Below are positions 34,615 to 45,100 of a DNA stretch of 64,000 nucleotides, one piece after another. Source of the DNA: Thiocapsa roseopersicina (GTDB lineage Bacteria; Pseudomonadota; Gammaproteobacteria; Chromatiales; Chromatiaceae); contig NZ_FNNZ01000006.1 in the NCBI RefSeq assembly GCF_900106925.1, positions 1 to 64,000 on the forward strand, given 5' to 3'. Each line of letters starts with the position of its first letter. The first letter of the stretch is position 1. The notes beneath the pieces were generated by a model, which worked only from the letters and a program-made list of their open reading frames with translations, ran no database searches and was not told the origin of the DNA. A program made the position numbers and the translations under genes.

Positions 34615-37200
34615 GTGCGCCTCGCTTCACTGGCCATCATCCTCTGTGCCGTCGCCGCGACCGCGGGCGCCGATGATCGCCCGGCGGGCGAGACGACCGC
34701 TGCCCCGGAGGCCGCCGCGAGTCCGAACCCGGCCCCCGACCTGCCGGGCGAGCCGACGGGCGCGCCCGATGGTGCGATCGGTGATCCGAGCGCGCCGACA
34801 TCGAGCGTCGCAACCGTCGCCGTCCCCGTAACCTTGCCGCCGCTGCAACCTCTGATACCGGATCCGCAGGGCGGCATGCTGCAGGATCTCGACCGCCCGG
34901 ATCCGCGGGGCGACTCCGCCGAGGTGCTGCCGCTGCTCGTGTCGCCCGACGATCTGCAGACCGAGGCACCGGCCGTCGAATTCGCACCGCGCTTACTTGA
35001 GCTGCCGGACGCCTGGGACCCGCGACTGCATGCCGATCTCCCCTGGGAGTTCTGTGGTCCCCGCTCCGGCGCGGCCGGGTTCACCGGCCCCGCGGCCCCG
35101 ACGGGCACCGCGGGCATCCCGGTACAGATCGTTGCCGATCGTGTCGACTACGACCGCAATACCGAGGTCATTCAGCTCCGAGGCGGTGTCGATGTCGTTC
35201 AAGCCGATCAACACTTGGTCGCGGATCTCTCGACCTACGACCGGCGCAGCGGCCGGCTCGACGCGAGCGGAGATGTCTTCCTCGAAACGCCCGGACTGCG
35301 CATCCAAGGGGACAAAGCCGATTACAACGTCCTGACCCGGCAGGGTACGATCGGCACGGCACGCTATCGGCTCTCCGGCAGCGCAAACCTGCTCGGCACC
35401 GCCGAGGAGGCCGAGATCCTCTCCGAGCAGCAGAGCCGCTATCGCAACATCACCTACACCACCTGCCCGCCCGGCAACGCGGACTGGTCCATCAAGGCGC
35501 GCGATCTCAAGCTCGACCAGGAAACAGGGATGGGCTACGCCCATCATGCCCGAATCCGCATCGGCAAGATCCCCGTGCTCTACACCCCCTACATCTTCTT
35601 TCCGATCGATGATCGGCGCCGCAGCGGCTTTCTGATCCCGAGCTTCGGCTCGTCCAACACGACCGGCACCGACATCAGCATCCCCTACTACTGGAACATC
35701 GCCCCGAACATCGACGCGACCATCACCCCGCGCATCATGAGCACACGCGGCCTGATGATGGGCACCCAGCTGCGCTACCTCGATCGCTTTCAACAGGTGG
35801 AGATCAACGCGGAGGTCCTGCCCGAGGACCGCCGGGCCACCGAGCTAGGCACGCGCGGTGCCGTGCGCATCGAGCAAACGGGGCGGCTCGGCCCGCGCTG
35901 GTCGAGCGCGATCGATTTCGCATCGGTCTCGGATGATCAGTACCTGCAGGACTTCGGCAATCGCCTGGACGCCACGAGCCTGCGCAACCTGGTACAGCGC
36001 GGCGACATCTATTACGCCGGCGAGGGGTGGCGCGCACTTACGCGCGTGCAGCAGTTTCAGACGATCGACGCCGCCATCGCGCCCGCGAATCGCCCTTACG
36101 GGCAGATGCCGCACGTCGAGCTGGATTATTATCCGCAACGCTGGAACGACCTGATCGAATACAGCCTCAACGGTCAGTACGACTTCTTCGACCACGGGAG
36201 CCGAGTCCACGGCAATCGACTGGTCGCGGTCCCGACCTTGCGCATGCCGATGCGTCGCAGCTTCGGACAGATCATCCCGCGGGCGCGTCTCTACTACACC
36301 GGCTACGATCTGGTCGACCAGGCCGAGAATCTGCCGTCGCGCCAGTCCTACGCGATCCCCAGCTTCGATCTGGACGGCACGCTCGTCTTCGAGCGCGATA
36401 CCGCCTGGTTCGGCACCCCGACACTCCAGACCCTGGAGCCGCGGATCTACTATGTGCTGACCTCGTTCGAGGACCAATCAAACGCACCCTTGTTCGACAC
36501 CACCCCGCTGGATTTCACCTTCGCCAGCCTGTTTCGTCCGAACCGCTTCACGGGTTACGACCGGATCGGCGACGAGAACCGGCTGACGCTGGGCCTGACC
36601 TCGCGCACCATCGCCAACCAGACCGGACAGGAGCTCTTCCGGGCGAGTGTCGGTCAGATCTATTTCTTCGAGGATCGTCGCGTTCAGTTGACCGGCGACT
36701 CGGTGGAAGACGATGTCCAATCCTCCGTCGCCGGCGAATTCGCGGCCCGGATCAGCGACCATTGGAGCGCGCGGGCGAGCCTGCAGTGGAACCCCAACGA
36801 CACCGAAGCACCCTGGGAGAAGCGAGTCCTGCAACTGAGATACGCGCCGACCGAAGGCAGCCGCCTGAACCTCGCCTACCGCTTCAATTACGGTGACCAG
36901 CCGGACCTGCGCTACGAGGACACCGACGTCTCGCTGCAGGTACCGATCGGCTCGCAGGTGAAGCTGGTCGGGCGCTGGCTCTACTCGATGCTCAACGAGG
37001 AAACCGTCGAGGCCTTCGCCGGCGTTGAGTTCGGCCGCTGTTGCTGGCGTCTGCGGGTACTCGGCCAACATCTGCAAACCGGCAACGACAGCGGCAACAC
37101 CAGCCTGATGTTGCAGGTCGAGCTTGCCGGACTCGGCTCATTCGGAAACCAGATCGACAAACTCCTGGAACGAGGCATCTATGGTTATCACACGGACTAG
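34615..37200 (+). CDS. lptD: LPS-assembly outer-membrane protein LptD
   Basis: Outer-membrane barrel that, with LptE, inserts lipopolysaccharide into the outer leaflet. The 861-aa protein begins with GTG, has a signal peptide (residues 1-20), then an Ala/Pro-rich low-complexity stretch (about 20-110). A jellyroll domain follows (IVADRVDYDRNTEVIQLRG) and then the barrel. The cysteine pattern needed for the two long-range disulfides is intact: C147, C284 and the pair C809-C810. The low-complexity leader is longer than in E. coli. surA starts inside its last codons, so the two are coupled. Confidence 0.95.
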   Translation: MRLASLAIILCAVAATAGADDRPAGETTAAPEAAASPNPAPDLPGEPTGAPDGAIGDPSAPTSSVATVAVPVTLPPLQPLIPDPQGGMLQDLDRPDPRGDSAEVLPLLVSPDDLQTEAPAVEFAPRLLELPDAWDPRLHADLPWEFCGPRSGAAGFTGPAAPTGTAGIPVQIVADRVDYDRNTEVIQLRGGVDVVQADQHLVADLSTYDRRSGRLDASGDVFLETPGLRIQGDKADYNVLTRQGTIGTARYRLSGSANLLGTAEEAEILSEQQSRYRNITYTTCPPGNADWSIKARDLKLDQETGMGYAHHARIRIGKIPVLYTPYIFFPIDDRRRSGFLIPSFGSSNTTGTDISIPYYWNIAPNIDATITPRIMSTRGLMMGTQLRYLDRFQQVEINAEVLPEDRRATELGTRGAVRIEQTGRLGPRWSSAIDFASVSDDQYLQDFGNRLDATSLRNLVQRGDIYYAGEGWRALTRVQQFQTIDAAIAPANRPYGQMPHVELDYYPQRWNDLIEYSLNGQYDFFDHGSRVHGNRLVAVPTLRMPMRRSFGQIIPRARLYYTGYDLVDQAENLPSRQSYAIPSFDLDGTLVFERDTAWFGTPTLQTLEPRIYYVLTSFEDQSNAPLFDTTPLDFTFASLFRPNRFTGYDRIGDENRLTLGLTSRTIANQTGQELFRASVGQIYFFEDRRVQLTGDSVEDDVQSSVAGEFAARISDHWSARASLQWNPNDTEAPWEKRVLQLRYAPTEGSRLNLAYRFNYGDQPDLRYEDTDVSLQVPIGSQVKLVGRWLYSMLNEETVEAFAGVEFGRCCWRLRVLGQHLQTGNDSGNTSLMLQVELAGLGSFGNQIDKLLERGIYGYHTD

Positions 37201-38536
37201 CCGCGGACATCATCGGGCGAGCGCCGGCCGCCGCCGCGTCGCTGTCGGCTCACTCCTCGCCTGCCTACTGATCGCATCGGCGCCGGCGGCGAGCCAGACC
37301 CCCATCCAAGAGCTGGACGCCATCATCGCCGTGGTCAACGACGATGTCGTCGTGCGCAGCGAGCTCGACACCGAAATCGACCTGATCCTTCCGCAGATGC
37401 AGAAGGCAGGCACACCGCCGCCGCCGCGCCCCCAGCTCGAAAAACAGGTGCTCGACCGGCTCATCCTCAAACGCCTGCAAGCACAACGCGCACGCGACCT
37501 GGGGATTCAGGTCGAGGAGGCGACACTCAACGAGGCACTGACCAACATCGCCCAGCGCAACGGGCTGAGTCTCGAAGAGCTGCAGGCCACGCTCGAGGCC
37601 GGGGGGATTCGCTTCGCCGATTTCCGCGAAGACACCCGCTCACAGATCGTCACCAGCCGTCTCCAGAACCAGGAGGTGGTCAACAAGATCCAAATCACCG
37701 ATCAGGAGATCGACCGTTTTCTGGAACGCGAGTCGAGCCGCCTCATCGAGCGCGAGCAAGTCCGGCTGCAGCACATCCTGATCGCCCTGCCCGAGAACGC
37801 GACCCCGGCCCAGGTCCAAGCCGCCGAGGCCAAGGCCGCCCGCCTGGTTGCGCGATTGCGCGGGGGCGAGGATTTCGCCAAGGTCGCCGCCGCCGAGTCC
37901 GACGGGCGCAACGCCCTGCAGGGCGGCGATCTGGGCTGGTTCGAGATGGGCGCGGTGCCGAGTCTGGTAAGCGAGCTCGCCTTCACCATGGCCGAGGGCG
38001 ATATCAGCGATCCCCTGAGCAGCCCCAGCGGCTATCACATCATCAAGCTCAACGAGATCAAGGCCGCCACCCCGGCCGATGTCGTGCAGACCAACGCCCG
38101 CCACATCCTGGTCCGAACCAACGAGCTGGTCTCCGACGACGACGCGAAACGGCGTCTGGAGCAATTGCGCATGCGCATCGTCGGGGGCGAAGACTTCGCG
38201 ACCCTCGCCCGCTCCAATTCCGACGACACCGGCTCCGCCCTGAAGGGTGGCGACCTCGGCTGGGTCAATCCCGGCGACACCGTCCCGGACTTCGAGGAAG
38301 CCATGAACGCGCTGCCTCCGAACGGCGTGAGCGAGCCGTTCCAGAGCCCCTTCGGCTGGCACATCGTCCAGGTGATCGAGCGCCGCAACCAGGACAAGGA
38401 GGGCGAGTTCATGCGAATTAAGGCCCGCGAGGCGTTGCAGCGTCGCAAGGCCGAGGAGGCCACCGAAGAGTGGCTGCGCCAACTGCGCGACGAGGCCTAT
38501 GTGGAGATCCGACTCGACGAGGACGCTCAGCAGTGA
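37181..38536 (+). CDS. surA: periplasmic chaperone/peptidyl-prolyl isomerase SurA
   Basis: Escorts unfolded outer-membrane proteins, LptD among them, across the periplasm. The 451-aa protein has a signal peptide (about residues 1-38, ending PAASQTPI), the N-terminal SurA domain ([20 protein letters not shown]), and two parvulin domains at about 195-295 ([13 protein letters not shown]) and 305-405 ([13 protein letters not shown]). The ATG at 37181 lies 20 bases inside lptD with GGAACGAGG before it. The stop overlaps the pdxA start (GTGA). lptD-surA-pdxA is the standard order. Confidence 0.95.
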   Translation: MVITRTSRGHHRASAGRRRVAVGSLLACLLIASAPAASQTPIQELDAIIAVVNDDVVVRSELDTEIDLILPQMQKAGTPPPPRPQLEKQVLDRLILKRLQAQRARDLGIQVEEATLNEALTNIAQRNGLSLEELQATLEAGGIRFADFREDTRSQIVTSRLQNQEVVNKIQITDQEIDRFLERESSRLIEREQVRLQHILIALPENATPAQVQAAEAKAARLVARLRGGEDFAKVAAAESDGRNALQGGDLGWFEMGAVPSLVSELAFTMAEGDISDPLSSPSGYHIIKLNEIKAATPADVVQTNARHILVRTNELVSDDDAKRRLEQLRMRIVGGEDFATLARSNSDDTGSALKGGDLGWVNPGDTVPDFEEAMNALPPNGVSEPFQSPFGWHIVQVIERRNQDKEGEFMRIKAREALQRRKAEEATEEWLRQLRDEAYVEIRLDEDAQQ

Positions 38537-39504
38537 TTGGGCTCACGCCCGGCGAGCCCGCCGGGATCGGTCCGGATCTGGTCGTACGGCTCGCGCAGGA
38601 GTCGTCCGACACGCCGATCGTCGCAATCGCGGACCCGGATCTTCTGGCCGAGCGTGCCCGGCGGCTCGGGCTCCCGCTGCACATCGACCGCTTCGGGCCC
38701 GGTGATGCGGTCCCACCGGCACAGCCCGGACACCTCGCCGTCCTGCCGGTCGCCTTGCGGCAAACGGTCACCCCGGGCCGCCTGGACACCGCCAATGCGC
38801 CTTACGTGATCGACACGCTGCGCATTGCCTGCGACGCCTGCCTGGAGGGCACCTTCGAAGCCCTGGTGACGGGCCCGGTGCACAAGGGCGTCATCAACGA
38901 CGCCGGACTGCCCTTCACCGGTCACACCGAATTTCTCGCCGAGCGCTGCGGCGCCGAGCCGGTCATGATGCTCGCCACGCCCGGCCTGCGTGTGGCCTTG
39001 GTCACGACACACTTGCCGCTGCGCGATGTGAGTGCCGCCATCACCCCGGAGCACCTCACCGACGTCATCCGGATCCTCCATCGGGACCTGTCGAGCCGAT
39101 TCGGGATCCCCGAGCCGCGTATCCTGGTCTGCGGGCTGAACCCGCACGCCGGCGAAGGCGGTCACCTGGGACGCGAGGAGATCGAGGTGATCGAGCCCGT
39201 CCTGAACGCACTGCGAGGACTGGGATGGCATCTGAGCGGGCCCTTGCCGGCGGACACCGCCTTCGTCCCGGACAAGCTCGCCGACGCCGATGCGGTCTTG
39301 GCGATGTACCACGATCAGGGCCTGCCGGTGCTCAAGCACCTCGGATTCGGTCAGGCGGTGAACATCACGCTCGGCCTGCCGATCATCCGCACCTCGGTGG
39401 ATCACGGCACCGCATTGGATCTGGCCGGGACGAATCGGGCAGATCTCGGGAGCTTGATGGCTGCAGTCAGCATGGCCCGATTTCTGATTAGGGCCGCGTT
39501 CTAA
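38533..39504 (+). CDS. pdxA: 4-hydroxythreonine-4-phosphate dehydrogenase
   Basis: NAD-dependent oxidation step in de novo pyridoxal phosphate synthesis (DXP-dependent route). The 323-aa protein starts with GTG ([17 protein letters not shown]), the conserved family opening, and has the metal histidines in [12 protein letters not shown] and [16 protein letters not shown], plus PVHKGVIND. Its start overlaps the surA stop by 4 bases. Downstream the conserved rsmA (ksgA) is missing and the accessory island begins. Confidence 0.95.
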   Translation: MIGLTPGEPAGIGPDLVVRLAQESSDTPIVAIADPDLLAERARRLGLPLHIDRFGPGDAVPPAQPGHLAVLPVALRQTVTPGRLDTANAPYVIDTLRIACDACLEGTFEALVTGPVHKGVINDAGLPFTGHTEFLAERCGAEPVMMLATPGLRVALVTTHLPLRDVSAAITPEHLTDVIRILHRDLSSRFGIPEPRILVCGLNPHAGEGGHLGREEIEVIEPVLNALRGLGWHLSGPLPADTAFVPDKLADADAVLAMYHDQGLPVLKHLGFGQAVNITLGLPIIRTSVDHGTALDLAGTNRADLGSLMAAVSMARFLIRAAF

Positions 39505-39529
39505 CCGGTGCTGGATAGCTGGAATATCG

Positions 39530-39816
39530 ATGTTGTGTCCGGCAAGCTCGCGATCGAGCCGTGCCAGGCGATCACAGTCGACGTCACTCTGGCTGCGTCG
39601 GTATGCAAGGGCGATTCTACGGCGCTCGCGGATTAAACCCTTGACCTGCGAAACACGGTCTTCGACGGATTCGACCATCCAGCGATTGGGCAGAGGCAAC
39701 CCGGTTGAATCCGGCGGGACGTTTGCCTGATGTCGTCCGCAGTCTACGACGGCGGGGTCGCCCTTTCCGGACGCTACCGCACATGTGGTGTCGCCTGGCG
39801 CATTTTTCCTTGGCAC
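39530..39816 (-). pseudogene. decayed transposase-like remnant
   Basis: The region 39505-40143 has no intact gene. On the minus strand a broken frame contains LPNRWMVESVEDRV and IRERRRIALAYRR. The first resembles the RWxVE motif of IS5-type DDE transposases and the second their R/RLAxxY segment. Neighbouring frames hold further pieces, suggesting frameshifts. No terminal inverted repeats could be defined. This is a tentative call; it may be unrelated non-coding sequence. Confidence 0.35.
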
Positions 39817-40143
39817 CGCGCAGATGCAGGTCGCGGTGGTGGGTGCCGCGGTAAGAGAGCCATTGAATCAGCCAGGGATAGCCATGATCGGCGACTCGGG
39901 TAACGCGGATCTGATTTCGGTCTGCAACGGCTCCGCTGGGTGCGCGCGTCCGACGTGCATCATCGTACTGACAAACGGCGCGTTGACGGCTAGACTGATT
40001 GCCAGGCATTGAGATTGGATGCCGAGCTGGTCGTGTACAGACAAACGGATTTGTGTGGGTGATGCCGGCAGTCAAGCATCGACATCGCCGCCGTATTTTC
40101 AGTAGCGTGAGTTTCCAATAAAAACCAAAACAGGTAACGACAG

Positions 40144-40284
40144 ATGAACAACATCTCTACAAGCGCTCTTCTTATCACCGTCACTTTGGTGCTGCTGCTC
40201 TCGGCGTGCAGCACAGCCTCGAAGCACGAGCCAGCGCCGGCCGCCGCCGCGCCGATGTATGAGCCAAAACCAGATCGCAATTGA
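40144..40284 (+). CDS. 46-aa lipoprotein
   Basis: A tiny exported lipoprotein. The signal is convincing: MNNISTSALLITVTLVLLL followed by the lipobox LSAC, so only about 25 residues remain after processing (STASKHEPAPAAAAPMYEPKPDRN without the first residues). The +2 residue is Ser, which favours the outer membrane. The mature part is Pro/Ala-rich and probably unstructured. It is 143 bp before the transglutaminase-like gene on the same strand. Small lipoproteins of this kind can be entericidin-like or bacteriocin-lysis-like, but I see no specific match. Confidence 0.6.
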   Translation: MNNISTSALLITVTLVLLLSACSTASKHEPAPAAAAPMYEPKPDRN

Positions 40285-40309
40285 TAAATTCCCGGCTTCC
40301 ATCGTGTTT

Positions 40310-40347
40310 GCTGTCAACTTTGAAATTGACAACTTCAAGTTGACAGC
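40310..40347. other. inverted repeat, possible terminator or operator
   Basis: Perfect 11-bp arms GCTGTCAACTT (40310-40320) and AAGTTGACAGC (40337-40347) with a 16-bp centre that is itself partly symmetric (TTGACAACTTC). It lies between the small lipoprotein and the next gene. There is no T-run. Confidence 0.55.
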
Positions 40348-40435
40348 GAACGTCTAGGGTGGAATCCCGGGTGATGCATAAAGCCATTCAGCGTCATGTT
40401 GGCGAGAGCCTCTGTGCACTCTTATAGTGACCTTT

Positions 40436-41173
40436 ATGCTTTTCCGGCCCGCCGTGATCGGCTTCTTTACTCTACTCGTCAGCCATACAGGTTTGGTCGG
40501 CGCCGCATCGTCACATCCGATTTTAGATAACGCTCGGGAATCGTCGGTTTCGAGTCCACTTCCACCGGAGTACGTGATCGACCCGGACGGGTCCGTCACG
40601 CTGCGAGTTTGCTTTAACTGGTCATGTGCGCGCAGACAGACCATGACCTTCACTCCCACCGACATGGCACTTCTAAAAAGCCATATGGCGGTTTGTCCGG
40701 GCACACGTCTTCACGATAGATTACAGCATGTGCGTATCGGCATCTGGCAAATGCAATTGCTGGCACAAAAGCATCAGCCGTTGTTGGCCAACGACCTTGC
40801 CATCAACGATTTCGAGGCGGGAGTCGAGGGGCGGATGGATTGCGTCGATAGCGCCAGCAACACCACGACGTATCTGCATATTCTTCGGGATATTCGGGAA
40901 TTACCCGGCTGGACGGTCGCATCGCCAAAAGTGCGCAGTCGTTTCGATCTCACGGCGGTTCACTGGACGGCCGTCATCATCGATAACGCGAGCGGACGTC
41001 CCTGGAGCGTTGACTCCTGGTATCGTCCGAACGGCCATCTGCCGATGGTCATGCCCTTGGCAAGCTGGATCGACAAGAAGAAAGCCTGGAAACCGCCGTT
41101 CGCACGCCTGAATTCGACCCCGCACTCAATCGACGAGCTCTGCAAAACGAATTTACACGTTTTAATCGATTAA
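40436..41173 (+). CDS. exported transglutaminase-like cysteine protease family protein
   Basis: A 245-aa protein with an N-terminal signal (about residues 1-24, FRPAVIGFFTLLVSHTGLVGA). It has a plausible C-H-D triad: C136 in GRMDCVDSASNTTTYL, H176 in AVHWTAVIID and D193 in RPWSVDSWYRPNG. The motif spacing is that of transglutaminase-like or papain-fold enzymes, so it may cut or crosslink envelope proteins or peptidoglycan peptides; this is inferred. A GTG at 40427 is an alternative start. The stop TAA is the first triplet of a palindromic element. It converges with an L,D-transpeptidase gene. Confidence 0.6.
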   Translation: MLFRPAVIGFFTLLVSHTGLVGAASSHPILDNARESSVSSPLPPEYVIDPDGSVTLRVCFNWSCARRQTMTFTPTDMALLKSHMAVCPGTRLHDRLQHVRIGIWQMQLLAQKHQPLLANDLAINDFEAGVEGRMDCVDSASNTTTYLHILRDIRELPGWTVASPKVRSRFDLTAVHWTAVIIDNASGRPWSVDSWYRPNGHLPMVMPLASWIDKKKAWKPPFARLNSTPHSIDELCKTNLHVLID

Positions 41174-41254
41174 ACCGCGCCCGCCCCGACAGTCACAGAG
41201 GCTGCCGAGGTTGTTCCAATCCCGAAACACCAGCTACAGCGCCGGGCGCGATTT
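41171..41254. repeat. TAAACCGCGC palindromic element, copy 4 (inverted)
   Basis: Left end perfect (41171-41180); right end decayed (GCGCGATTT, about 41246-41254). The inner part aligns with the copy at 50218 (CCGAGG..G.TCCAATCC). It links the stop codons of two convergent genes. Confidence 0.75.
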
Positions 41255-42010
41255 CGTTTCCGGCATGACATAAACGATGCCGGCCGTCCCGGCAAACAGG
41301 CGATGTATCACGTCCGTGAAGAATTCCGGTGGAACATTGATGCAGCCATAGGAAATACGGTTATCGAGCGGCGATGGACTGGCCAGGCGTTGCGGCCGGC
41401 GCTGCTCGGGTATGCTCGTCACGACCGGATGCATGGAGATGGCGTTTTTGTAGTCCAGCCAGAGGATTTCCTTGCCATGGGAATTGCGGCCCATAGCCGT
41501 CAGGAAACGACCCGCGGGGGTTGTACGATCCGCGGGGGGGATATGTGACATCCGCATGTCACTGATGCCGGGGGCGACGTCATCACCTATCCCCATACCC
41601 AGCAGCACGGGAGCCGCGCCCTTGAGCTGTCCGTCCGAGCTAAAGACATAGACCTTCGCGTTGACCTTATCGACAATCGCGAACGGCATGTTGAGATTGT
41701 CTCTTGAGCTGACCACCCAATCCGCCGTCTCCCGTGTCCTGCGCGATGCGTTCTCCGACCCAAAGTTGGCCCGTCCGGAGCTCAATGGCCTGGCCGTTTT
41801 TGGTTCCATCACGAACGGAACCTCGGCCTCTTGCGTATAGCTTGCATTGAGCATCGGGTTGAGCAGCTGAGCGGCGTCGTCCGCCTTCGTAGCGAGGCGC
41901 GGGCCGCACCCGACAATCAACAGAACGCAACACAGACTGAATGCCTGCATCCCGTTACGACCGCGCGCCCGGCGCTGGCCGCCGGTTGCTGGTAGCTCTA
42001 TTGCACCCAT
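41234..42010 (-). CDS. L,D-transpeptidase (YkuD) lipoprotein
   Basis: A 258-aa envelope enzyme. The YkuD catalytic motif is complete: H194 (MHPVV), then SPSPLDNRISYGCINVP with the nucleophile C223 and the SxGCIN signature. Such enzymes make 3-3 peptidoglycan crosslinks or attach proteins to the wall. A lipobox-like LIVGC at about residue 35 follows an unusually long basic n-region; starting at the internal ATG 41950 would give a normal lipoprotein signal. The chosen ATG 42010 has GAGGG well spaced. The last codons (ETKSRPAL) lie in a palindromic element, so the natural end may be altered. Confidence 0.85.
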   Translation of the reverse strand: MGAIELPATGGQRRARGRNGMQAFSLCCVLLIVGCGPRLATKADDAAQLLNPMLNASYTQEAEVPFVMEPKTARPLSSGRANFGSENASRRTRETADWVVSSRDNLNMPFAIVDKVNAKVYVFSSDGQLKGAAPVLLGMGIGDDVAPGISDMRMSHIPPADRTTPAGRFLTAMGRNSHGKEILWLDYKNAISMHPVVTSIPEQRRPQRLASPSPLDNRISYGCINVPPEFFTDVIHRLFAGTAGIVYVMPETKSRPAL

Positions 42011-42191
42011 TTCCAAACCCTCCCCTACGGCAGATCCTCCGCATGATCCAGCGATGCAGTGCCCGTGGTCAATGAGTTTGTCGCGAATACCCTGCTTGGC
42101 GTATGTCCATCACTCGGATGAGACGACGGGCGGCTTTCCAGGGACGCCCGGCCTATAATCGCGGTCTTTTCGCGTCCAGGGAGCAGCGGGC

Positions 42192-45100
42192 ATGGTCGAG
42201 CAAACCGTCGAGACATTCATCAAGCGCTGGGGCGGCGGGACCAGCTACGGCGGCAACGAGCGCGCCAACCTGCAGATGTTCATCACCGAGCTCTGCACCC
42301 TGCTCGATCTGCCTCAGCCCGACCCGTCCGGCGCCAAGGTCGGCGACAACGGCTACGTCTTCGAGCGCAAGCTGACCGAACCCACCGCCGACGGCGGCCG
42401 GACCGCGCGCTCCTCCGACCTCTACCGGCGCGGCTGCTTCATCCTCGAAGGCAAGGACACCGGCAAGCAGACCGGCAGCAGCGGCTGGGACGCGGCCATC
42501 GTGAAGGCGCGGAACCAATCCGAGAACTACGCCCGTCTGCTGCCGCCCGAAGAGGGCCGCCCACCCTTTATCGTCGTCGTCGATGTCGGCCGAACCTTTA
42601 CGCTCTACGCGGAGTTCAGCCGGTCGGGCGGCTACTATGTCGCCTTCCCGGACGCGCGCCGTCACACGATCCGCCTGGAGCAACTGCGCGATCCCAAAAC
42701 GCGCGAGCTGTTGCGCACCCTCTGGCTGGATCCGCTCAGCCTCGACCCCACCCGCAACGCCGGCAAAATCACCCGCGCCCTCGCCGACCGGCTCGCCACC
42801 CTGGCCAAATCGCTCGAAGCCGACGGACACGCCCCCGAGCCGGTCGCCGCCTTTCTCATGCGCTGTCTCTTCACCATGTTCGCCGAGGACGTGGGTCTGC
42901 TGCCGGAGCGCAGCTTTGTCGAGCTGCTGGAGCGGCTGAAGGCCAAGCCGGAGTCGTTCTGCCCGCAACTGCGCAGCCTGTGGCAGACCATGAACGCAGG
43001 CGGCTTCTCGCCTGCGCTCGACGCCGAGGTCCTGCGCTTCAACGGCGGACTCTTCGCCGACTCCGGGGTCATTGCGCTCACCGCGCGGCAGATCGAATTG
43101 CTGCTTCACGCGGCCTGCGCCGACTGGCGTTCGGTCGAGCCGGCCATCTTCGGCACCCTGCTGGAGCGCGCCCTCGACCCGCGCGAGCGTCACAAGCTCG
43201 GTGCCCACTACACCCCGCGCGCCTATGTCGAGCGGCTGGTGCTGCCCACCGTCATCGAGCCGTTGCGCGCCGAATGGGCCGAGGTTCAGGCCGCCGCGCT
43301 GGCCTACCGGCAGAAGCGCAAGATCAAGGAGGCGGTGGCCGAGATCCGCGCCTTTCTCCACCAGTTGTCCCGGACGCGCGTCCTCGACCCGGCTTGCGGC
43401 AGCGGCAACTTTCTCTACGTCGCCCTGGAGCACATGAAGCGCCTGGAAGGCGAGGTGTTGGAAGTGCTCGGCAGCCTGGTCAAATCCGGCTCCTTCGAGC
43501 TGGAAGGGCTCACCGTCGATCCGCATCAGTTCATCGGGCTGGAGATCAACCCGCGCGCCGCGCGCATCGCCGAGATCGTGCTCTGGATCGGTTATCTGCA
43601 ATGGCACTTTCGCACCTACGGCAAGGTCAACCCGCCCGAGCCGGTGCTGCGCGACTTCCACAACATCGAAAACCGCGACGCCCTGATCGACTACGACGCC
43701 GTGGAAGTGGTTTGCGACGCCGACGGCCAGCCGGTGACGCGCTGGGACGGCATCACCTTCAAGACCAGCCCGATCACCGGCGAGAAGATCCCGGACGAGA
43801 CGGCGCAGGTCGAACAGCTTCGCTATCTCAACCCGCGCAAGGCCGCATGGCCGCAGGCGGATTTCATCGTGGGGAATCCGCCGTTCATCGGTGCGTCCAC
43901 CATGCGTCGCGCCCTGGGCGATGGCTATGTGGACGCCGTGCGTCGCACCTGGCCGGAGGTGCCGGAGTCCGCGGATTTCGTCATGCACTGGTGGCACATC
44001 GCCGCCGAACAGGCCCGCGCAGGAGCGGCCAAACGCTTTGGCTTCATCACCACCAACTCGATTCGGCAGACCTTCAATCGGCGGGTGATTCAGGCGCAAC
44101 TCGAAGCCAAGAATCCGCTGTCGCTCGCTTTCGCCATTCCCGATCATCCCTGGGTAGATGCGGCGGATGGGGCGCAGGTGCGGATTGCGATGACCGTGGG
44201 GACGGAAGGCGAACAGGAAGGCCGCTTGCTTCAGGTTTGCGAGGAGATCAACGGCGATCAGGATGAGATCGAGCTCAGGCTGCAGGAACGCCAGGGACGG
44301 ATGTTTGCCGATTTGAAAACCGGCGCGAATGTAGCGTCGGCACAGCCACTGCGATCAACCTTCAACATCAGCTCGCCCGGCGTCAAGCTGCATGGGGCCG
44401 GTTTCATTGTTACGCCGGAGGAAGCCCAACAACTCGGTCTTGGCTCGGTTGCTGGTTTGGAACGGCATATCCGCGACTATCGCAATGGCCGTGATCTCAC
44501 CCAGTCGCCCCGGGGCGCCATGCTCATCGATCTTTTCGGGCTGACCGCCGATGAGGTGCGCATTCAATTCCCGGCGGTCTATCAATGGGTACTGGAGCGG
44601 GTCAAACCGGAGCGCGATGCGAAAGGAAACACCAAGGACGGCGCCGGATATGCCGCTTTGTGGTGGATATTCGGAAAGCCTCGGCAAGAACTGCGAAAGC
44701 AACTCGTTGGCCTGCCGCGCCACATTGCGACCGTCGAGACTGCCAAGCACCGCACCTTCCAGTTTCTCGACGCCAAGATCATGCCCGACAACATGTTGAT
44801 AAACATCGCCAGCGACGATGCCGCGATTCTCGGCGTACTGTCGAGCCGCCTGCATGTCGCTTGGGCGCTGGCCGCTGGCGGTCGCCTCGGTGTCGGCAAC
44901 GATCCGCGCTACAACAAAACCCGCTGCTTCGAGACCTTTCCCTTCCCCGACGCCACGCCCGAGCAACAGACGACCATCCGTGCACTCGCCGAACAGCTCG
45001 ACGCCCACCGCAAGCGCCGGCAGGCCGCCCATCCCGAGCTCACCCTGACCGGGATGTACAACCTGCTGGAAAAACTGCGCGCCGGCGCAAAGCTGACCGC

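Noticed and set aside
39505-40143. rsmA/ksgA fragment after pdxA
   Set aside because: No SAM-binding motif or other RsmA segment is readable in any frame.
42153-44147. A 664-codon open frame opposite the restriction-methylase
   Set aside because: Same codon-bias artefact; composition is Gly/Ala/Val-rich without motifs.
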